In this document: piece after piece, positions 1-8,835 of the stretch | How positions within the stretch are numbered: position 1 is the stretch's first letter | Layout: every line of letters starts with the position of its first letter | Assembly (NCBI GenBank): GCA_046294845.1 | Contig: JBKBNU010000001.1 | Span: 930,001-994,000 of the forward strand | Reading direction: 5' to 3' | Length of the DNA stretch: 64,000 bases | DNA from: Micavibrio_C sp046294845 | GTDB lineage: Bacteria; Pseudomonadota; Alphaproteobacteria; Micavibrionales; Micavibrionaceae | The notes under the pieces: model-generated | Databases searched by the model: none | Seen by the model: the letters and a program-made list of their open reading frames with translations, nothing else | What the model was told of the DNA's origin: nothing | Translations under genes and position numbers: made by a program

Positions 1-651
1 TTCAGGAAGACGTGCGGCTTCTGCTCGGGCCATCATGCGGCTTAGTTCATCATTCTCATAATCGCCTTTTTGCTTGCTATCGGTTTTCTTTTGTTGACCG
101 CTTTCAGCATCCTGTTCGTAGTGCTTCTTGTATATTTTTTCTACACGGCGGCTAAGGCGGTCTGTGCGGTCCAGCATACTGATCGCTTCATTCGAAAGCA
201 GGGCTTCGCTCATGGCTTCAACCGTGTCCAGCCAGTCATCCAAAACATCTTTAATTTCCGGCTCGTGGCTTGCGCCGAATATAGTAATGAATTGGGGCAG
301 GTAGCCGTTCATCACATTCCGCAAACCCAGATTGCGTTCTTTGCGCAAATGCTTATAGGCATCTTCTACTGAAACCGGATCGGGACTCATCAGTTCCATC
401 ACCTTGCGATAAGGCTCGATAGGAATTTCCTCAATTTTGGAGATGAGCCATGTTGTATCCATATAGGCCTGCAGCAGGTCTTCCATGACAATTTTATGAA
501 AGCTGCGACCCTTGGTCAGTCCGGGATTAATAGCCAAAACTGAATTCACGAATTCTTCACCAGTCTCAAGGGCACGGACTTTGTCATGCAGCTTGGCTAG
601 TTTGTCCTCAAAATTAGACCAGAATTTGGATGTAGCGGTATTGTTACCCAT
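1..651 (-). CDS. Hypothetical protein, 3' end beyond the window
   Basis: An open frame of 217 codons runs on the minus strand from ATG at 651 to the window edge without a stop, so the C-terminus is missing. An AGGG-containing ribosome-binding site lies about 11 bases upstream. The protein starts MGNNTATSKFW and is helical and hydrophilic. It has a DLLQAYMDTTWLI segment near residue 70 and becomes very charged towards the visible end (KKHYEQDAESGQQKKTDSK). There is no signal peptide or membrane segment. I do not recognise the family and infer no function. It lies downstream of rpmG on the same strand but beyond a terminator, so it is probably a separate transcription unit. Confidence 0.7.
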   Translation of the reverse strand, partial: MGNNTATSKFWSNFEDKLAKLHDKVRALETGEEFVNSVLAINPGLTKGRSFHKIVMEDLLQAYMDTTWLISKIEEIPIEPYRKVMELMSPDPVSVEDAYKHLRKERNLGLRNVMNGYLPQFITIFGASHEPEIKDVLDDWLDTVEAMSEALLSNEAISMLDRTDRLSRRVEKIYKKHYEQDAESGQQKKTDSKQKGDYENDELSRMMARAEAARLPE

Positions 652-766
652 GTCAGTTTTAGTCCCTGTTACTATTATTTCTTTTTTGCTTAAGTTTTAG
701 ACTTTAGGAGAAAATCTTCCCCTTCGCCAGCAATTTTTCAGAATACCTCGATGAGGGAATATACAA

Positions 767-800
767 AGAAAAAAGGCGCCTCTTGAAAGCGCCTTTTTCG
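767..800 (-). terminator. Rho-independent terminator after rpmG
   Basis: The inverted repeat AAAAAGGCGC / GCGCCTTTTT encloses a short loop. Read on the minus strand it gives a GC-rich stem followed by a T run, about 25 bases past the rpmG stop codon. It should end rpmG transcription before the unknown gene at 1-651. Confidence 0.8.
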
Positions 801-822
801 TATAGCGGCCTGATAAGGCTTG

Positions 823-1029
823 TTATTTTTTGTGCGGAGGCATCTTCTTCTCTTCGAAGACTACGTGCGCGCCGCGTTTGCCGGTTTCCGGGTTTGTTGC
901 CCACGGATCGTACTTTTTAATTTTCATTTTTTCCGTTTTTGTACGGGGGTTTTTCGTCGTGTAGTAACGGAAGCCGGTACCTGCCGAGCTTTCCAGACGA
1001 ATTTTCATGGCCACGCTTTTCTTCGCCAT
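823..1029 (-). CDS. rpmG: 50S ribosomal protein L33
   Basis: This 68-residue protein begins MAKKSVAMKIRLESSAGTG and carries the L33 core KNPRTKTEKMKIKKYDP at residues 26-42, so it is the large-subunit protein L33. Common bacterial L33 is about 55 residues. This copy has roughly ten extra residues (WATNPETGKRGA) between the KYDP motif and the terminal HVVFEEKK strand. It has no CxxC pairs, so it is the zinc-independent form. An AAGGAT ribosome-binding site lies 8 bases before the ATG. The location downstream of rnr matches the usual alphaproteobacterial order. Confidence 0.95.
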   Translation of the reverse strand: MAKKSVAMKIRLESSAGTGFRYYTTKNPRTKTEKMKIKKYDPWATNPETGKRGAHVVFEEKKMPPHKK

Positions 1030-1158
1030 AATCGTAAATCCTTGTAATAATTGGACCTTTCAATAGGGAACGGTCCTTCAAAACCTGTGGAACAGGGGCG
1101 TAATTTACGGATTTCCGTAGGAATGTCAAGGAAATAGACAAAGCTTTTTTAACTGGCC

Positions 1159-3489
1159 TTAGCGTCCTTTGCGGGGGCCTTTTTTGGACTTGCCGCCTCT
1201 GGGCGGGCGGGGGCCCTCACCTGATGGGCCGCGGCTCTCGCCACCACCGCGCCGCGTGCGCCCTTTATCCTTACCCTTCTTGTCCCAGCTCCGCTTAGGG
1301 GAGGACGGCTTGCCGCGATATGCGGCGGGGGCTGCCATCATCAGGCCTGGAATATCGGCGCCGTCTGCATTGGTCACGGCAAAGACCATCCCGCCTGTAA
1401 CCGGATCGGCCTCTTTCAGGCGTACGCGCAACGAGGCTCCCAAACGATAAAGGCGGCGGCTGCGCCTGCCGATCAGGGCATGCTGGCGTTCATCGTGGTC
1501 GTAATAATCATCGGGCAGGCTACGGATCGGGATAATCCCGTCGGCACCACTTTCATTTAAGGTGACGAACAAGCCAAAGCGTGTAACACCGCTGATGCGA
1601 CCATCGAATTCGCCGCCTGTCCGTTCGGCAAGCCAGGCAGCCGTGAAACGGTCAACGGCTGAACGTTCTGCCTCCATGCTGCGGCGTTCGGTCTCGGATA
1701 TATGCTGCGACATTTCTTCCAGTCGCACCATTTCTTCATCATGCAATCCCGCCGGTCCCAGATCATAGGCGCGGATCAAGGCGCGGTGGATCAACAGATC
1801 GGCATAGCGGCGGATGGGGGATGTGAAGTGGGCATAACGTTGCAGGGCCAGACCGAAATGGCCGACATTTTCAGGGTCGTAATGTGCTTGCGCCTGACAG
1901 CGCAGGACTACCTGGGAAATCACATGGCTATAGGGTAACTCCGCTGCCTTGTGCAAAAGCTGGTTGATCTGCGCTGGGCGTAAAACTTGCCCTTTGGGCA
2001 GTGATAACCCAAACCCTTCAACAAACTCACGCACCGTATCGAGCTTTTCAGGAGAAGGACGATCGTGAACACGATAGACACAAGGCGTCTTGCGGGCTTC
2101 TAGCGCTTGTGCGGCGGCTACGTTCGCAAGGATCATAAATTCTTCGATCAACTTATGGGAGTCGAGGCGTTCCCGTAAGGTAACACCCGACATTTCGTTC
2201 TTTTCATTGATCACGATACGGCGTTCGGGCAGATCAAGATCAAGCGCCCCGCGCTCTTCGCGCGCCTTCCACAAAACCTCATACGCTTTATAAAGAGGCG
2301 TAATCACCCTGTCCATCAATGGGCCGGTTATATCATCGGTAACACCATTACGGGCGGCCTGTACCTGCTCATAGGTCAGGCGCGCTTCGGAACGCATCAG
2401 ACCACGAACGAATTTGTATTTTTTCAGACTGCCGCTGCGATCAATCCACATGTGAACGGCCAGCGTGGCGCGATTCTCACGTGGGACCAGCGAACAAAGA
2501 TCATTGGAAAGCTTTTCCGGCAGCATCGGTACGACACGGTCTGGGAAATATGTCGAGTTACCACGGCGCAGCGCTTCACGGTTAAGCGCGCTGCCGAAGG
2601 TCACGTAATAGGCCACATCGGCAATCGCGACAATCAAATGGAAACCGTCATCGGTTTCTTCGGCAAAAACGGCATCGTCGAAATCACGGGCATCGGCCCC
2701 ATCAATCGTCACGAGCGGGATCGTACGTAGATCTTCCCGCCCCTTCAGGTCGGGGACCTTCATGTCTTTGGTTTCATCAATAACGTCACGGCCAAATTCC
2801 GGCTTGATGCCGACAGTATGCATGGCAACAACACTGATGGTGCGGGGATCGTCTTGTGACCCCAAAACTTCGATAATCCTGACACGCTTGTTTTTTAAGC
2901 CGCGGGCGGGCTGAACTTCGGCAATGCACAGATCATCAGGCTTGGCACCGTTTAAATCCTGTTGCTGCAAATCAAAATCATATTTGGCTTTGCGGTCTGT
3001 GGGTTTCAGGATGAAGCCACGGCTGGTTTTAACCACCATACCCAGCACGCGGTTTTGCGGGGCTTCCAATGTGCGGATAGTTTCGCCTTCATAGCGCTTA
3101 TCCGAAAGCCGCTTTAATTTGGCCAGTACGCGGTCACCGGGCATCAGGGCTGGATGGCCTTTCTTCCCCGGTTGCATTTCTATGACGGGGAGGGGGCCTT
3201 GTGTTGCTTCATCCCATTCTGTGGGCTTGGCGAATAAATCACCATCGGCATCAATATCGGTGATCTCAATGACGGACACATGGGGCAAAGCCTTGGGCAC
3301 GGTATAGGCTTGGCCAGCTTGCTTGATAATCGCGCCTCTGTCTTCGAGTTCCCGCAGCATGTCTTTCAAGATGATGCGGCCATCACCCTTGATGTCAAAG
3401 GCGCGGGCAATTTCCCGTTTGGTAAGCGGTGTCGGGCTGTCGGCCAGAAAACGCAGAATATCATCTGAGGAGAAGGAGAGGTCTTTCAT
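1159..3489 (-). CDS. rnr: Ribonuclease R
   Basis: RNase R is a 3'-to-5' processive exoribonuclease that degrades structured RNA. The 776-residue protein has an N-terminal winged-helix segment (about 5-60), cold-shock-like domains, the RNB catalytic domain (about 245-590) and an S1 domain (about 640-715). It ends in a Lys/Arg/Gly-rich tail of about 60 residues. The metal-binding Asp cluster is visible in IDGADARDFDDAVFA, matching the D-x5-D-x-D-D pattern of the RNase II family. The start is ATG 3489, with AAGGAG only 1-2 bases upstream, which is unusually close. No better downstream start was seen. Its usual neighbour topA lies 2.2 kb away across a small cassette. Confidence 0.95.
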   Translation of the reverse strand: MKDLSFSSDDILRFLADSPTPLTKREIARAFDIKGDGRIILKDMLRELEDRGAIIKQAGQAYTVPKALPHVSVIEITDIDADGDLFAKPTEWDEATQGPLPVIEMQPGKKGHPALMPGDRVLAKLKRLSDKRYEGETIRTLEAPQNRVLGMVVKTSRGFILKPTDRKAKYDFDLQQQDLNGAKPDDLCIAEVQPARGLKNKRVRIIEVLGSQDDPRTISVVAMHTVGIKPEFGRDVIDETKDMKVPDLKGREDLRTIPLVTIDGADARDFDDAVFAEETDDGFHLIVAIADVAYYVTFGSALNREALRRGNSTYFPDRVVPMLPEKLSNDLCSLVPRENRATLAVHMWIDRSGSLKKYKFVRGLMRSEARLTYEQVQAARNGVTDDITGPLMDRVITPLYKAYEVLWKAREERGALDLDLPERRIVINEKNEMSGVTLRERLDSHKLIEEFMILANVAAAQALEARKTPCVYRVHDRPSPEKLDTVREFVEGFGLSLPKGQVLRPAQINQLLHKAAELPYSHVISQVVLRCQAQAHYDPENVGHFGLALQRYAHFTSPIRRYADLLIHRALIRAYDLGPAGLHDEEMVRLEEMSQHISETERRSMEAERSAVDRFTAAWLAERTGGEFDGRISGVTRFGLFVTLNESGADGIIPIRSLPDDYYDHDERQHALIGRRSRRLYRLGASLRVRLKEADPVTGGMVFAVTNADGADIPGLMMAAPAAYRGKPSSPKRSWDKKGKDKGRTRRGGGESRGPSGEGPRPPRGGKSKKGPRKGR

Positions 3490-3577
3490 ACTCCTTCCAT
3501 TTAATCACAGCTCTATCCTTTTTCGAAAAGGAAAAGCGGGGGCCTCTTTAATTATAAAGAGTTTGTTGGAAGGGCGG

Positions 3578-3871
3578 TTAGGATTTCGGGACTACATAAA
3601 GTGGCGGATAAAGCGGTACCTTCTTCTTGCCACGGCTTGGTTTGCAGGCATTTTTTTCGTCTTCATCCACGCATTGGGCAATCCTTATAAAGTCCTGACT
3701 GTCCCCCAACTCCTGATCGATCAGGTTGATCATGTTGTGAATATTGTCCAGTGCCAGCACGCTGCCTTCTGTTTTCTCTCCTGTCATATAGATCAGGGCA
3801 TGGATATGGGCGATGTAATGGCGGCAACGCTCGATGGCGAGTTGGCTACAGATTAAGGCATTCTCCCGCAT
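3578..3871 (-). CDS. Small hypothetical protein, divergent from XRE regulator
   Basis: The 97-residue protein starts MRENALICSQLAIERCRHY. A longer frame extends to 3955, but ATG 3871 has an excellent ribosome-binding site (AAGGGGGATC, about 6 bases upstream). The upstream extension would also run into the first palindrome, so I chose 3871. The protein is mostly helical, with a conserved-looking ALDNIHNMINLIDQELG stretch and a Lys/Pro-rich C-terminus. I see no membrane segment and no known domain. It is divergent from the regulator at 4014 and shares an intergenic region with two palindromes, so it may be controlled by that regulator. Function is unknown. Confidence 0.65.
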   Translation of the reverse strand: MRENALICSQLAIERCRHYIAHIHALIYMTGEKTEGSVLALDNIHNMINLIDQELGDSQDFIRIAQCVDEDEKNACKPSRGKKKVPLYPPLYVVPKS

Positions 3872-3910
3872 GATGATCCCCCTTGAAATCACGATATTTT
3901 CACACAAAAG

Positions 3911-3926
3911 TTCAACTATAGTTGAA
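3911..3926. promoter_or_regulatory. Perfect 16-bp palindrome, putative operator
   Basis: TTCAACTATAGTTGAA is a perfect palindrome between two divergent genes. It shares the arms TTCAA...TTGAA with a second palindrome whose centre is 63 bp away. This is typical of sites for a dimeric helix-turn-helix protein. The adjacent XRE-type regulator is the natural candidate, though that is inference. Confidence 0.6.
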
Positions 3927-3973
3927 TTATATTCATATAATGCATACGGATGCAACCAATTTATTGTAAAAAA

Positions 3974-3989
3974 TTCAATTTAAATTGAA
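3974..3989. promoter_or_regulatory. Second perfect 16-bp palindrome, putative operator
   Basis: TTCAATTTAAATTGAA is a perfect palindrome 25 bases upstream of the regulator start at 4014. It has the same TTCAA/TTGAA half-sites as the site at 3911-3926. The centres are 63 bp apart, about six helical turns, so bound proteins would sit on the same face of the DNA. The site is well placed for autoregulation of the XRE gene. Confidence 0.6.
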
Positions 3990-4013
3990 AAATATTCATG
4001 ATAAGAATGAGAA

Positions 4014-4658
4014 ATGATCACAAACGAGCAATGCAGAGCTGCGCGTGGCCTTTTGGGGTGGACGCAACAGGATCTGGCCGATGCGGCCGGAATGTCCAAA
4101 ACGGCTATCAATAATTTCGAACGCGGCATGAAGGATGTGCGGGGCGAGTCCTTGCAAGCCATTCGTACAGCTTTTGAAAAGAACGATGTCGAATTTGTTG
4201 GCGATTACGGCGTCCACAAGCGGCGCGAGACTGTGCGTATTCTAAATGGTGACCAGGCTTTGCCCCAATTATGGGATGATATATACGAAACCCTGAAGGA
4301 TCAGGGCGGGGAAGTGTTGATTGCCAACCTTGATGAGAAGCGTTCCCATGAAAGCCATCCCGATAAACTCAAGCACCATCTGGAACGTCTGACAGAATGT
4401 GGCGTCACCGAACGGTTGCTGTGTTGCGCGGGTGATACGTTCTTTTTACAGCCCCATTCTTTTTATCGCTGGCTGCCCAAAGCGGGATATGAAGCGGGCA
4501 TGACATCCTTTATTTATGGCCAGAAAGTTGCGCTGCAACTATGGAACGAGTCGATGATTATCGTCATAAATAGCCGGTCTGCCTATGAAGCTGAAGTGCA
4601 AAGATTTGAAATACTTTGGAAAAATGCCGAAATACCGCCGTATTCAAAAACCCATTAA
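4014..4658 (+). CDS. XRE-type transcriptional regulator with C-terminal sensor-like domain
   Basis: The 214-residue protein has an N-terminal XRE helix-turn-helix (about 5-60: RAARGLLGWTQQDLADAAGM...INNFERG). A separate C-terminal domain of about 130 residues follows. Its ending (IYGQKVALQLWNESMIIVINS...FEILWKNA) resembles the phospholipase-D-like effector-sensing domains attached to some bacterial and archaeal regulators. That resemblance is by eye only. The gene is divergent from a 97-aa gene, with two palindromes between them, and an acyltransferase-like gene follows 73 bases downstream. It probably regulates itself and one or both neighbours. The ribosome-binding site is weak. Confidence 0.8.
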   Translation: MITNEQCRAARGLLGWTQQDLADAAGMSKTAINNFERGMKDVRGESLQAIRTAFEKNDVEFVGDYGVHKRRETVRILNGDQALPQLWDDIYETLKDQGGEVLIANLDEKRSHESHPDKLKHHLERLTECGVTERLLCCAGDTFFLQPHSFYRWLPKAGYEAGMTSFIYGQKVALQLWNESMIIVINSRSAYEAEVQRFEILWKNAEIPPYSKTH

Positions 4659-4731
4659 TTAGACATAATTTATTGCAATACAATCAAAAGTAGAGTAAGT
4701 TCGTAAGGTATTTACTCGGAAAGGTTGTGTT

Positions 4732-5718
4732 GTGGGGACCGGCTTATCATTCGAGCAATTCAATCGCTGTGTGCGCAGGCCTGAAGCTGCGCGTGGGGAC
4801 AGCTATTTGAATGCGCCATATTATTATCTTCTGACCGGACGCAAGGGCGCCTGGGTTCACGAAGGCTATGGTGCTGTGCTGGTGGTATGCAAACATCCTC
4901 ATATCCCTGATCGCCTATTGGTCTTTCCTGAAATTGGTCCGGAGGATAGGGCTGATAAAGGAAAGCTCACAGTATCGGTTCTTTCCGGATTGACGCCACC
5001 TTCCGGCGGTGTGCAGTTGGCACGCTTTACCGATGAAGATATGGCGCGTGTCAAAGAAGCACTGGCTGAGAAAAATGACAGTCATCTCGAAAGCATCCAG
5101 AAAATTGCCGAAGACAGTCTTGATTGGCGTTATCCGGTTCATGTGCTGGATACGGAATATGTGGCCAGACTGGAGGGCAGTTCTTTTGCCAAAATCCGCA
5201 ATAAATGCCGTCAGGTCGAAGGGGATATTACTTTTATGACGCTTGATGATCCGCGGGCCTTGCGGGCTATGAAGGCGACCCTGAAATACTGGGAAGGTAA
5301 TCGCCTCTATCGCGAGGAAGGTGATGACACAGACACATCGTTCTATGACACCGTTTTTGCGATGATTGAAAAATCCCCTCTTCAGTTTGGCGGTTGTGTT
5401 TTCATGCAAGGAAAGCGCCCTGTCGGCTTTACAGTTTATGACCGTCCCTTTATGGGGACTTCGAATTTATTGGCCAATCTTTGTGATGCGGCGATCACAG
5501 GTTTGGCCGATTACCAGATTGTGACAACCTGCCGCCAGCTGGCGCGGGATGGTGTAACGAGGCTTAATTTCGGGGGATCAGAGACCGAGGGACTTGATGC
5601 CTTCAAGCGCAAATTCAATCCGCGCGAGTCTTTCAATCTGGCTTCGGGTGCTGTGCAATATGGTGCACGCACGGATATGAATGTACGCTCGTCTATACTG
5701 ATACCTGATATGGTTTAA
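4732..5718 (+). CDS. GNAT-fold / DUF2156-like putative acyl- or aminoacyltransferase
   Basis: The 328-residue soluble protein starts at GTG 4732, with GGAAAGG about 7 bases upstream. The second half carries features resembling the C-terminal domain of phosphatidylglycerol lysyltransferases (DUF2156, GNAT fold): FAKIRNKCRQVEG near residue 153 and NFGGSETEGLDAFKRKFNP near 283. I see no transmembrane part, unlike MprF. The substrate cannot be read from the sequence; lipid, peptide or tRNA-linked donors are all possible. It follows the XRE gene in the same direction and converges with topA, leaving only 6 bases between stops. The regulator plus enzyme pair looks like a cassette inserted between topA and rnr. 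Confidence 0.55.
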   Translation: MGTGLSFEQFNRCVRRPEAARGDSYLNAPYYYLLTGRKGAWVHEGYGAVLVVCKHPHIPDRLLVFPEIGPEDRADKGKLTVSVLSGLTPPSGGVQLARFTDEDMARVKEALAEKNDSHLESIQKIAEDSLDWRYPVHVLDTEYVARLEGSSFAKIRNKCRQVEGDITFMTLDDPRALRAMKATLKYWEGNRLYREEGDDTDTSFYDTVFAMIEKSPLQFGGCVFMQGKRPVGFTVYDRPFMGTSNLLANLCDAAITGLADYQIVTTCRQLARDGVTRLNFGGSETEGLDAFKRKFNPRESFNLASGAVQYGARTDMNVRSSILIPDMV

Positions 5719-5724
5719 GGGTGC

Positions 5725-8373
5725 TTACTTCTTCGCAGCGACTTTTTTAGCGGCGGGCTTCTTGGCAGCCGTCTTTTTTGTGGCTGTCTTTTTGGCAGCA
5801 GGCTTTTTAGCAGCCGTTTTCTTGGCAGGGGCCTTTTTGGCTGTCTTCTTTTTGGGGTCGTTCGCGCCTTCTATGGCTTCGGCGTCATCCTTTTTCTTCT
5901 TGCCCCAACGGCCTTTGCCGCCACCTTGCGCCATGCGTTCGGCTTTGGCCGCAATCAAATCGACAGAACGGTTGATGCCGATGGTCATCAGGTCATCGCC
6001 ACGGGGGATCGATGTATAAACACCCTGATGCAGCAGGAATGGACCAAAACGGCCAATGCCCGCCTTGATCATATCGCCTGTTTGCGGATGGATGCCAACC
6101 TCACGGGGCAGGGCCAGTAATTGCAGCGCCATTTCCAGTGTGACGTCTTCGACTTTTGTGCCTTTATTCAAACCCTGACGTTTGGGTTTTTCCTTGGGCG
6201 GGGCTTTGACTTTTTTCTTTTTCACCTTGCCGGTTTTGGCGTCGACGACTTCTTCATAAGCGGGTGCGGGTGGTGTTGCATTCTCAAGTTCGGGGGGCAG
6301 ATCAATCTGCACATATGGACCATAGGGTCCCATGCGCATGGAAACGGTGCGGCCACTGGCGGGGTCGGTTCCCAAAATCTTGGGCTGATTGCTTAAAGCA
6401 GCGGCAGCATCATCGCCACCGGCATTTTCCCCGTCCTCGGGGACAACCAGCGGACGGGTAAAGCGGCAATCAGGATATTGTGAGCAGCCGACAAACGCCC
6501 CGAACTTGCCCAGCTTCAATGATAATCGTCCCGCCTTACAAGCCGGACATTCGCGTGGGTCCGCCCCATCGGCGCGCGGCGGAAAGAAGTGGGGGCCAAG
6601 CTCGGCATCGAGATTATCAATCACCTCGGTGATGGTCAGTTCTTTGGTGCCTTCAACAGCCTTGGAGAATTGTTCCCAGAAAACACGCAAGGCTTTCTTC
6701 CATTGCAGATCGCCTGCGGCAATCGCATCCAGTTCTTCTTCAAGGTTGGCGGTGAAATCATAATCGACATAACGATTGAAGAATTTCACAAGGAAGGTCG
6801 TAACCAAACGACCGCGATCTTCAGGGATAAAACGGCGCTTGTCGATTTTGACGTAGTTGCGGTCTTGCAGAACCTGAATGATCGAAGCGTAGGTTGAAGG
6901 ACGACCAATGCCGAGTTCTTCCAGTTTTTTAACCAGTGTCGCTTCCGAATAACGTGGCGGCGGCTGGGTGAAATGCTGTTCCGGTGTGACGTCGACCAGC
7001 TTGGTTTTATCGCCTTCTTTTAAGGCGGGCAGTCTGCGCTCATCATCGTTATCGGCGGCGCTTTCCTGATCCTCTTCTTCCTCTTTATAGAGCGTGAGGA
7101 AGCCATCAAAGGTGATGGTCGAGCCTGTGGCGCGCAACACAACATCATCTGTGCCATCGGAAATATCGGCGCTGACCTGATCCAGTACCGCATTTTCCAT
7201 CTGGCTTGCCATGGTGCGCTTCCAGATCAATTCATAAAGGGCAGCCATATCGCCATCGACATAACGGCGCACGTCTTCGGGCGTGCGGGACAGATCGGTG
7301 GGGCGAATAGCTTCGTGCGCTTCCTGCGCGTTCTTGGCTTTTGATTTATACAGGCGCGGTGCCTCGGGCAGATATTGGTCGCCATAATTGTTTTTGATCA
7401 GCTCGCGGCTTTGTTTGACGGCATCCTCGGAGAGGGTCGTGCCATCCGTACGCATATAGGTGATCAGGCCGACGGTTTCCCCATCGATATCGGTGCCTTC
7501 ATAAAGGCGCTGGGCCAGACGCATGGTCTGTGATGCCGAAATACGCAGTTTGCGCGACGCTTCAATCTGCAGTGTCGAGGTGATGAAGGGTGGATAGGGA
7601 TTTCGTCTGATCTGGCGCTTTTCAACTTTCTGTACAGACAGGGTTTTATTCTTGATCCGCTCGACCGCACGCAAGGCGTCTGCTTCGGATTTGATATCGA
7701 GTTTATCAAGCTTGTTACCAGCCAGATGGGTCAGGCGGGCTGTAAAGGGCACACCTGCGGGGTTATGCAGGCGGGTTTCGATGCTCCAATATTCTTCGGC
7801 ATTGAATTTCTCGATCTCGGATTCACGCTCGCAAATTAAACGCAAGGCTACGGATTGCACACGGCCCGCCGAACGCGAACCGGGCAGCTTGCGCCAGAGA
7901 ACCGGCGACAGGTTAAAGCCCACAAGGTAATCAAGCGCGCGGCGTGCCAGATAGGCTTCGACTAGGGGTGTGTCCAACTGACGGGCCTGATGGAAAGCCT
8001 CTTGTACGGCTTTCTTGGTGATTTCATTGAAGGTAACGCGGAAGACTTTACGGTCTTCGATCAGTCCTTCTTCCTGCAACATTTCCTGAACGTGCCATGA
8101 AATCGCTTCCCCTTCACGATCGGGGTCGGTTGCGAGATAGAGGGCTTTGGCCTTTTTTAGCGCGCGTTTGATTTCTTTGACGGGTTTGTCAGAACGTTCA
8201 CCCAGTTGCCATGACATGGCGAAGTCCTGATCCGGCAGAACCGAGCCATCTTTGGGTGGCAGATCACGGATGTGACCATAGGATGCCAGAACCTCGTAAT
8301 CCGGTCCCAGATACTTGTTTATGGTCTTGGCTTTCGCCGGTGATTCCACGATGACGAGATTGCTTGCGGCCAC
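5725..8373 (-). CDS. topA: DNA topoisomerase I
   Basis: Type IA topoisomerase that relaxes negative supercoils. The 882-residue protein has a TOPRIM domain at about 3-130 with the metal-binding DPDREGE at 83-89. The catalytic tyrosine is Y306, in VGLITYMRTDGT. Around residue 580-620 lies a zinc-finger module with C-P-A-C and a paired C...C (GAFVGCSQYPDCRF). Further C-terminal repeats follow, then a tail of about 50 residues of AAKK/PAKK repeats that probably binds DNA nonspecifically. Start ATG 8373 gives the expected N-terminus (MAASNLVIVESPAKAKTI). It lies downstream of dprA on the same strand, as in many alphaproteobacteria, but a small opposite-strand gene intervenes. Confidence 0.97.
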   Translation of the reverse strand: MAASNLVIVESPAKAKTINKYLGPDYEVLASYGHIRDLPPKDGSVLPDQDFAMSWQLGERSDKPVKEIKRALKKAKALYLATDPDREGEAISWHVQEMLQEEGLIEDRKVFRVTFNEITKKAVQEAFHQARQLDTPLVEAYLARRALDYLVGFNLSPVLWRKLPGSRSAGRVQSVALRLICERESEIEKFNAEEYWSIETRLHNPAGVPFTARLTHLAGNKLDKLDIKSEADALRAVERIKNKTLSVQKVEKRQIRRNPYPPFITSTLQIEASRKLRISASQTMRLAQRLYEGTDIDGETVGLITYMRTDGTTLSEDAVKQSRELIKNNYGDQYLPEAPRLYKSKAKNAQEAHEAIRPTDLSRTPEDVRRYVDGDMAALYELIWKRTMASQMENAVLDQVSADISDGTDDVVLRATGSTITFDGFLTLYKEEEEDQESAADNDDERRLPALKEGDKTKLVDVTPEQHFTQPPPRYSEATLVKKLEELGIGRPSTYASIIQVLQDRNYVKIDKRRFIPEDRGRLVTTFLVKFFNRYVDYDFTANLEEELDAIAAGDLQWKKALRVFWEQFSKAVEGTKELTITEVIDNLDAELGPHFFPPRADGADPRECPACKAGRLSLKLGKFGAFVGCSQYPDCRFTRPLVVPEDGENAGGDDAAAALSNQPKILGTDPASGRTVSMRMGPYGPYVQIDLPPELENATPPAPAYEEVVDAKTGKVKKKKVKAPPKEKPKRQGLNKGTKVEDVTLEMALQLLALPREVGIHPQTGDMIKAGIGRFGPFLLHQGVYTSIPRGDDLMTIGINRSVDLIAAKAERMAQGGGKGRWGKKKKDDAEAIEGANDPKKKTAKKAPAKKTAAKKPAAKKTATKKTAAKKPAAKKVAAKK

Positions 8374-8464
8374 AGATTACATAATCCTGATGCTGTTCAA
8401 ACACATATAATAAAGTGTCCAATCTCACAAGGAGGGGGGGCGCGTCAAGCCCTGTCGATTATTT

Positions 8465-8493
8465 TTGACATAATCTCTATACGGGGGTATATA
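8465..8493 (+). promoter_or_regulatory. Sigma70-type promoter of the small exported protein
   Basis: A perfect -35 TTGACA (8465-8470), a 17-base spacer and -10 TATATA (8488-8493) predict transcription from about 8500. This favours the ATG at 8527 over the upstream ATG at 8497 as the start of the following gene. Confidence 0.65.
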
Positions 8494-8526
8494 GTCATGA
8501 ATTTTCATATCGATAGGGAGTTTGAC

Positions 8527-8835
8527 ATGAAGAAGACATTCGCTGGGGTGTTAATGGGCATTACAGCCGCTTTTGCCACACAGGCGGAAGCATCCCCGAC
8601 TATTGTAGACTCCGATGCCAAAACAATTTCCTGGGCAGCCCAGACAAATACAAAAGATGCTTGGGAAGGCGCGACCTTGCAGATCCTTAGCTGTCGGTTT
8701 GGAACATTGACCGTACGTTCAAAGGATTCAAGATCAGGTGTCGCTGTCGTCGATCTTGCTTCGTCAGGTAATCAGAAAAGGACTGAATCTGCCCGTCAAA
8801 CCTGTAAGGAACGTGGACTGACACCTGAATTCTAA
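8527..8835 (+). CDS. Small exported protein of unknown function
   Basis: The 102-residue protein starts MKKTFAGVLMGITAAFATQAEAS, a classical Sec signal peptide with likely cleavage after AEA. AGGGAG lies 6 bases before ATG 8527 and a good promoter lies just upstream; an in-frame ATG at 8497 is less likely. The mature part is about 80 residues, polar, with two cysteines (SCRFG and RQTCKERG) that could form a disulfide in the periplasm. I do not recognise the family. It is transcribed against the surrounding dprA-topA genes, and its stop overlaps the dprA stop by 4 bases. Confidence 0.7.
   Translation: MKKTFAGVLMGITAAFATQAEASPTIVDSDAKTISWAAQTNTKDAWEGATLQILSCRFGTLTVRSKDSRSGVAVVDLASSGNQKRTESARQTCKERGLTPEF

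Noticed and set aside
704..904. 66-codon minus frame overlapping rpmG and its terminator
   Set aside because: It overlaps the 3' half of rpmG in another frame and runs through the terminator.
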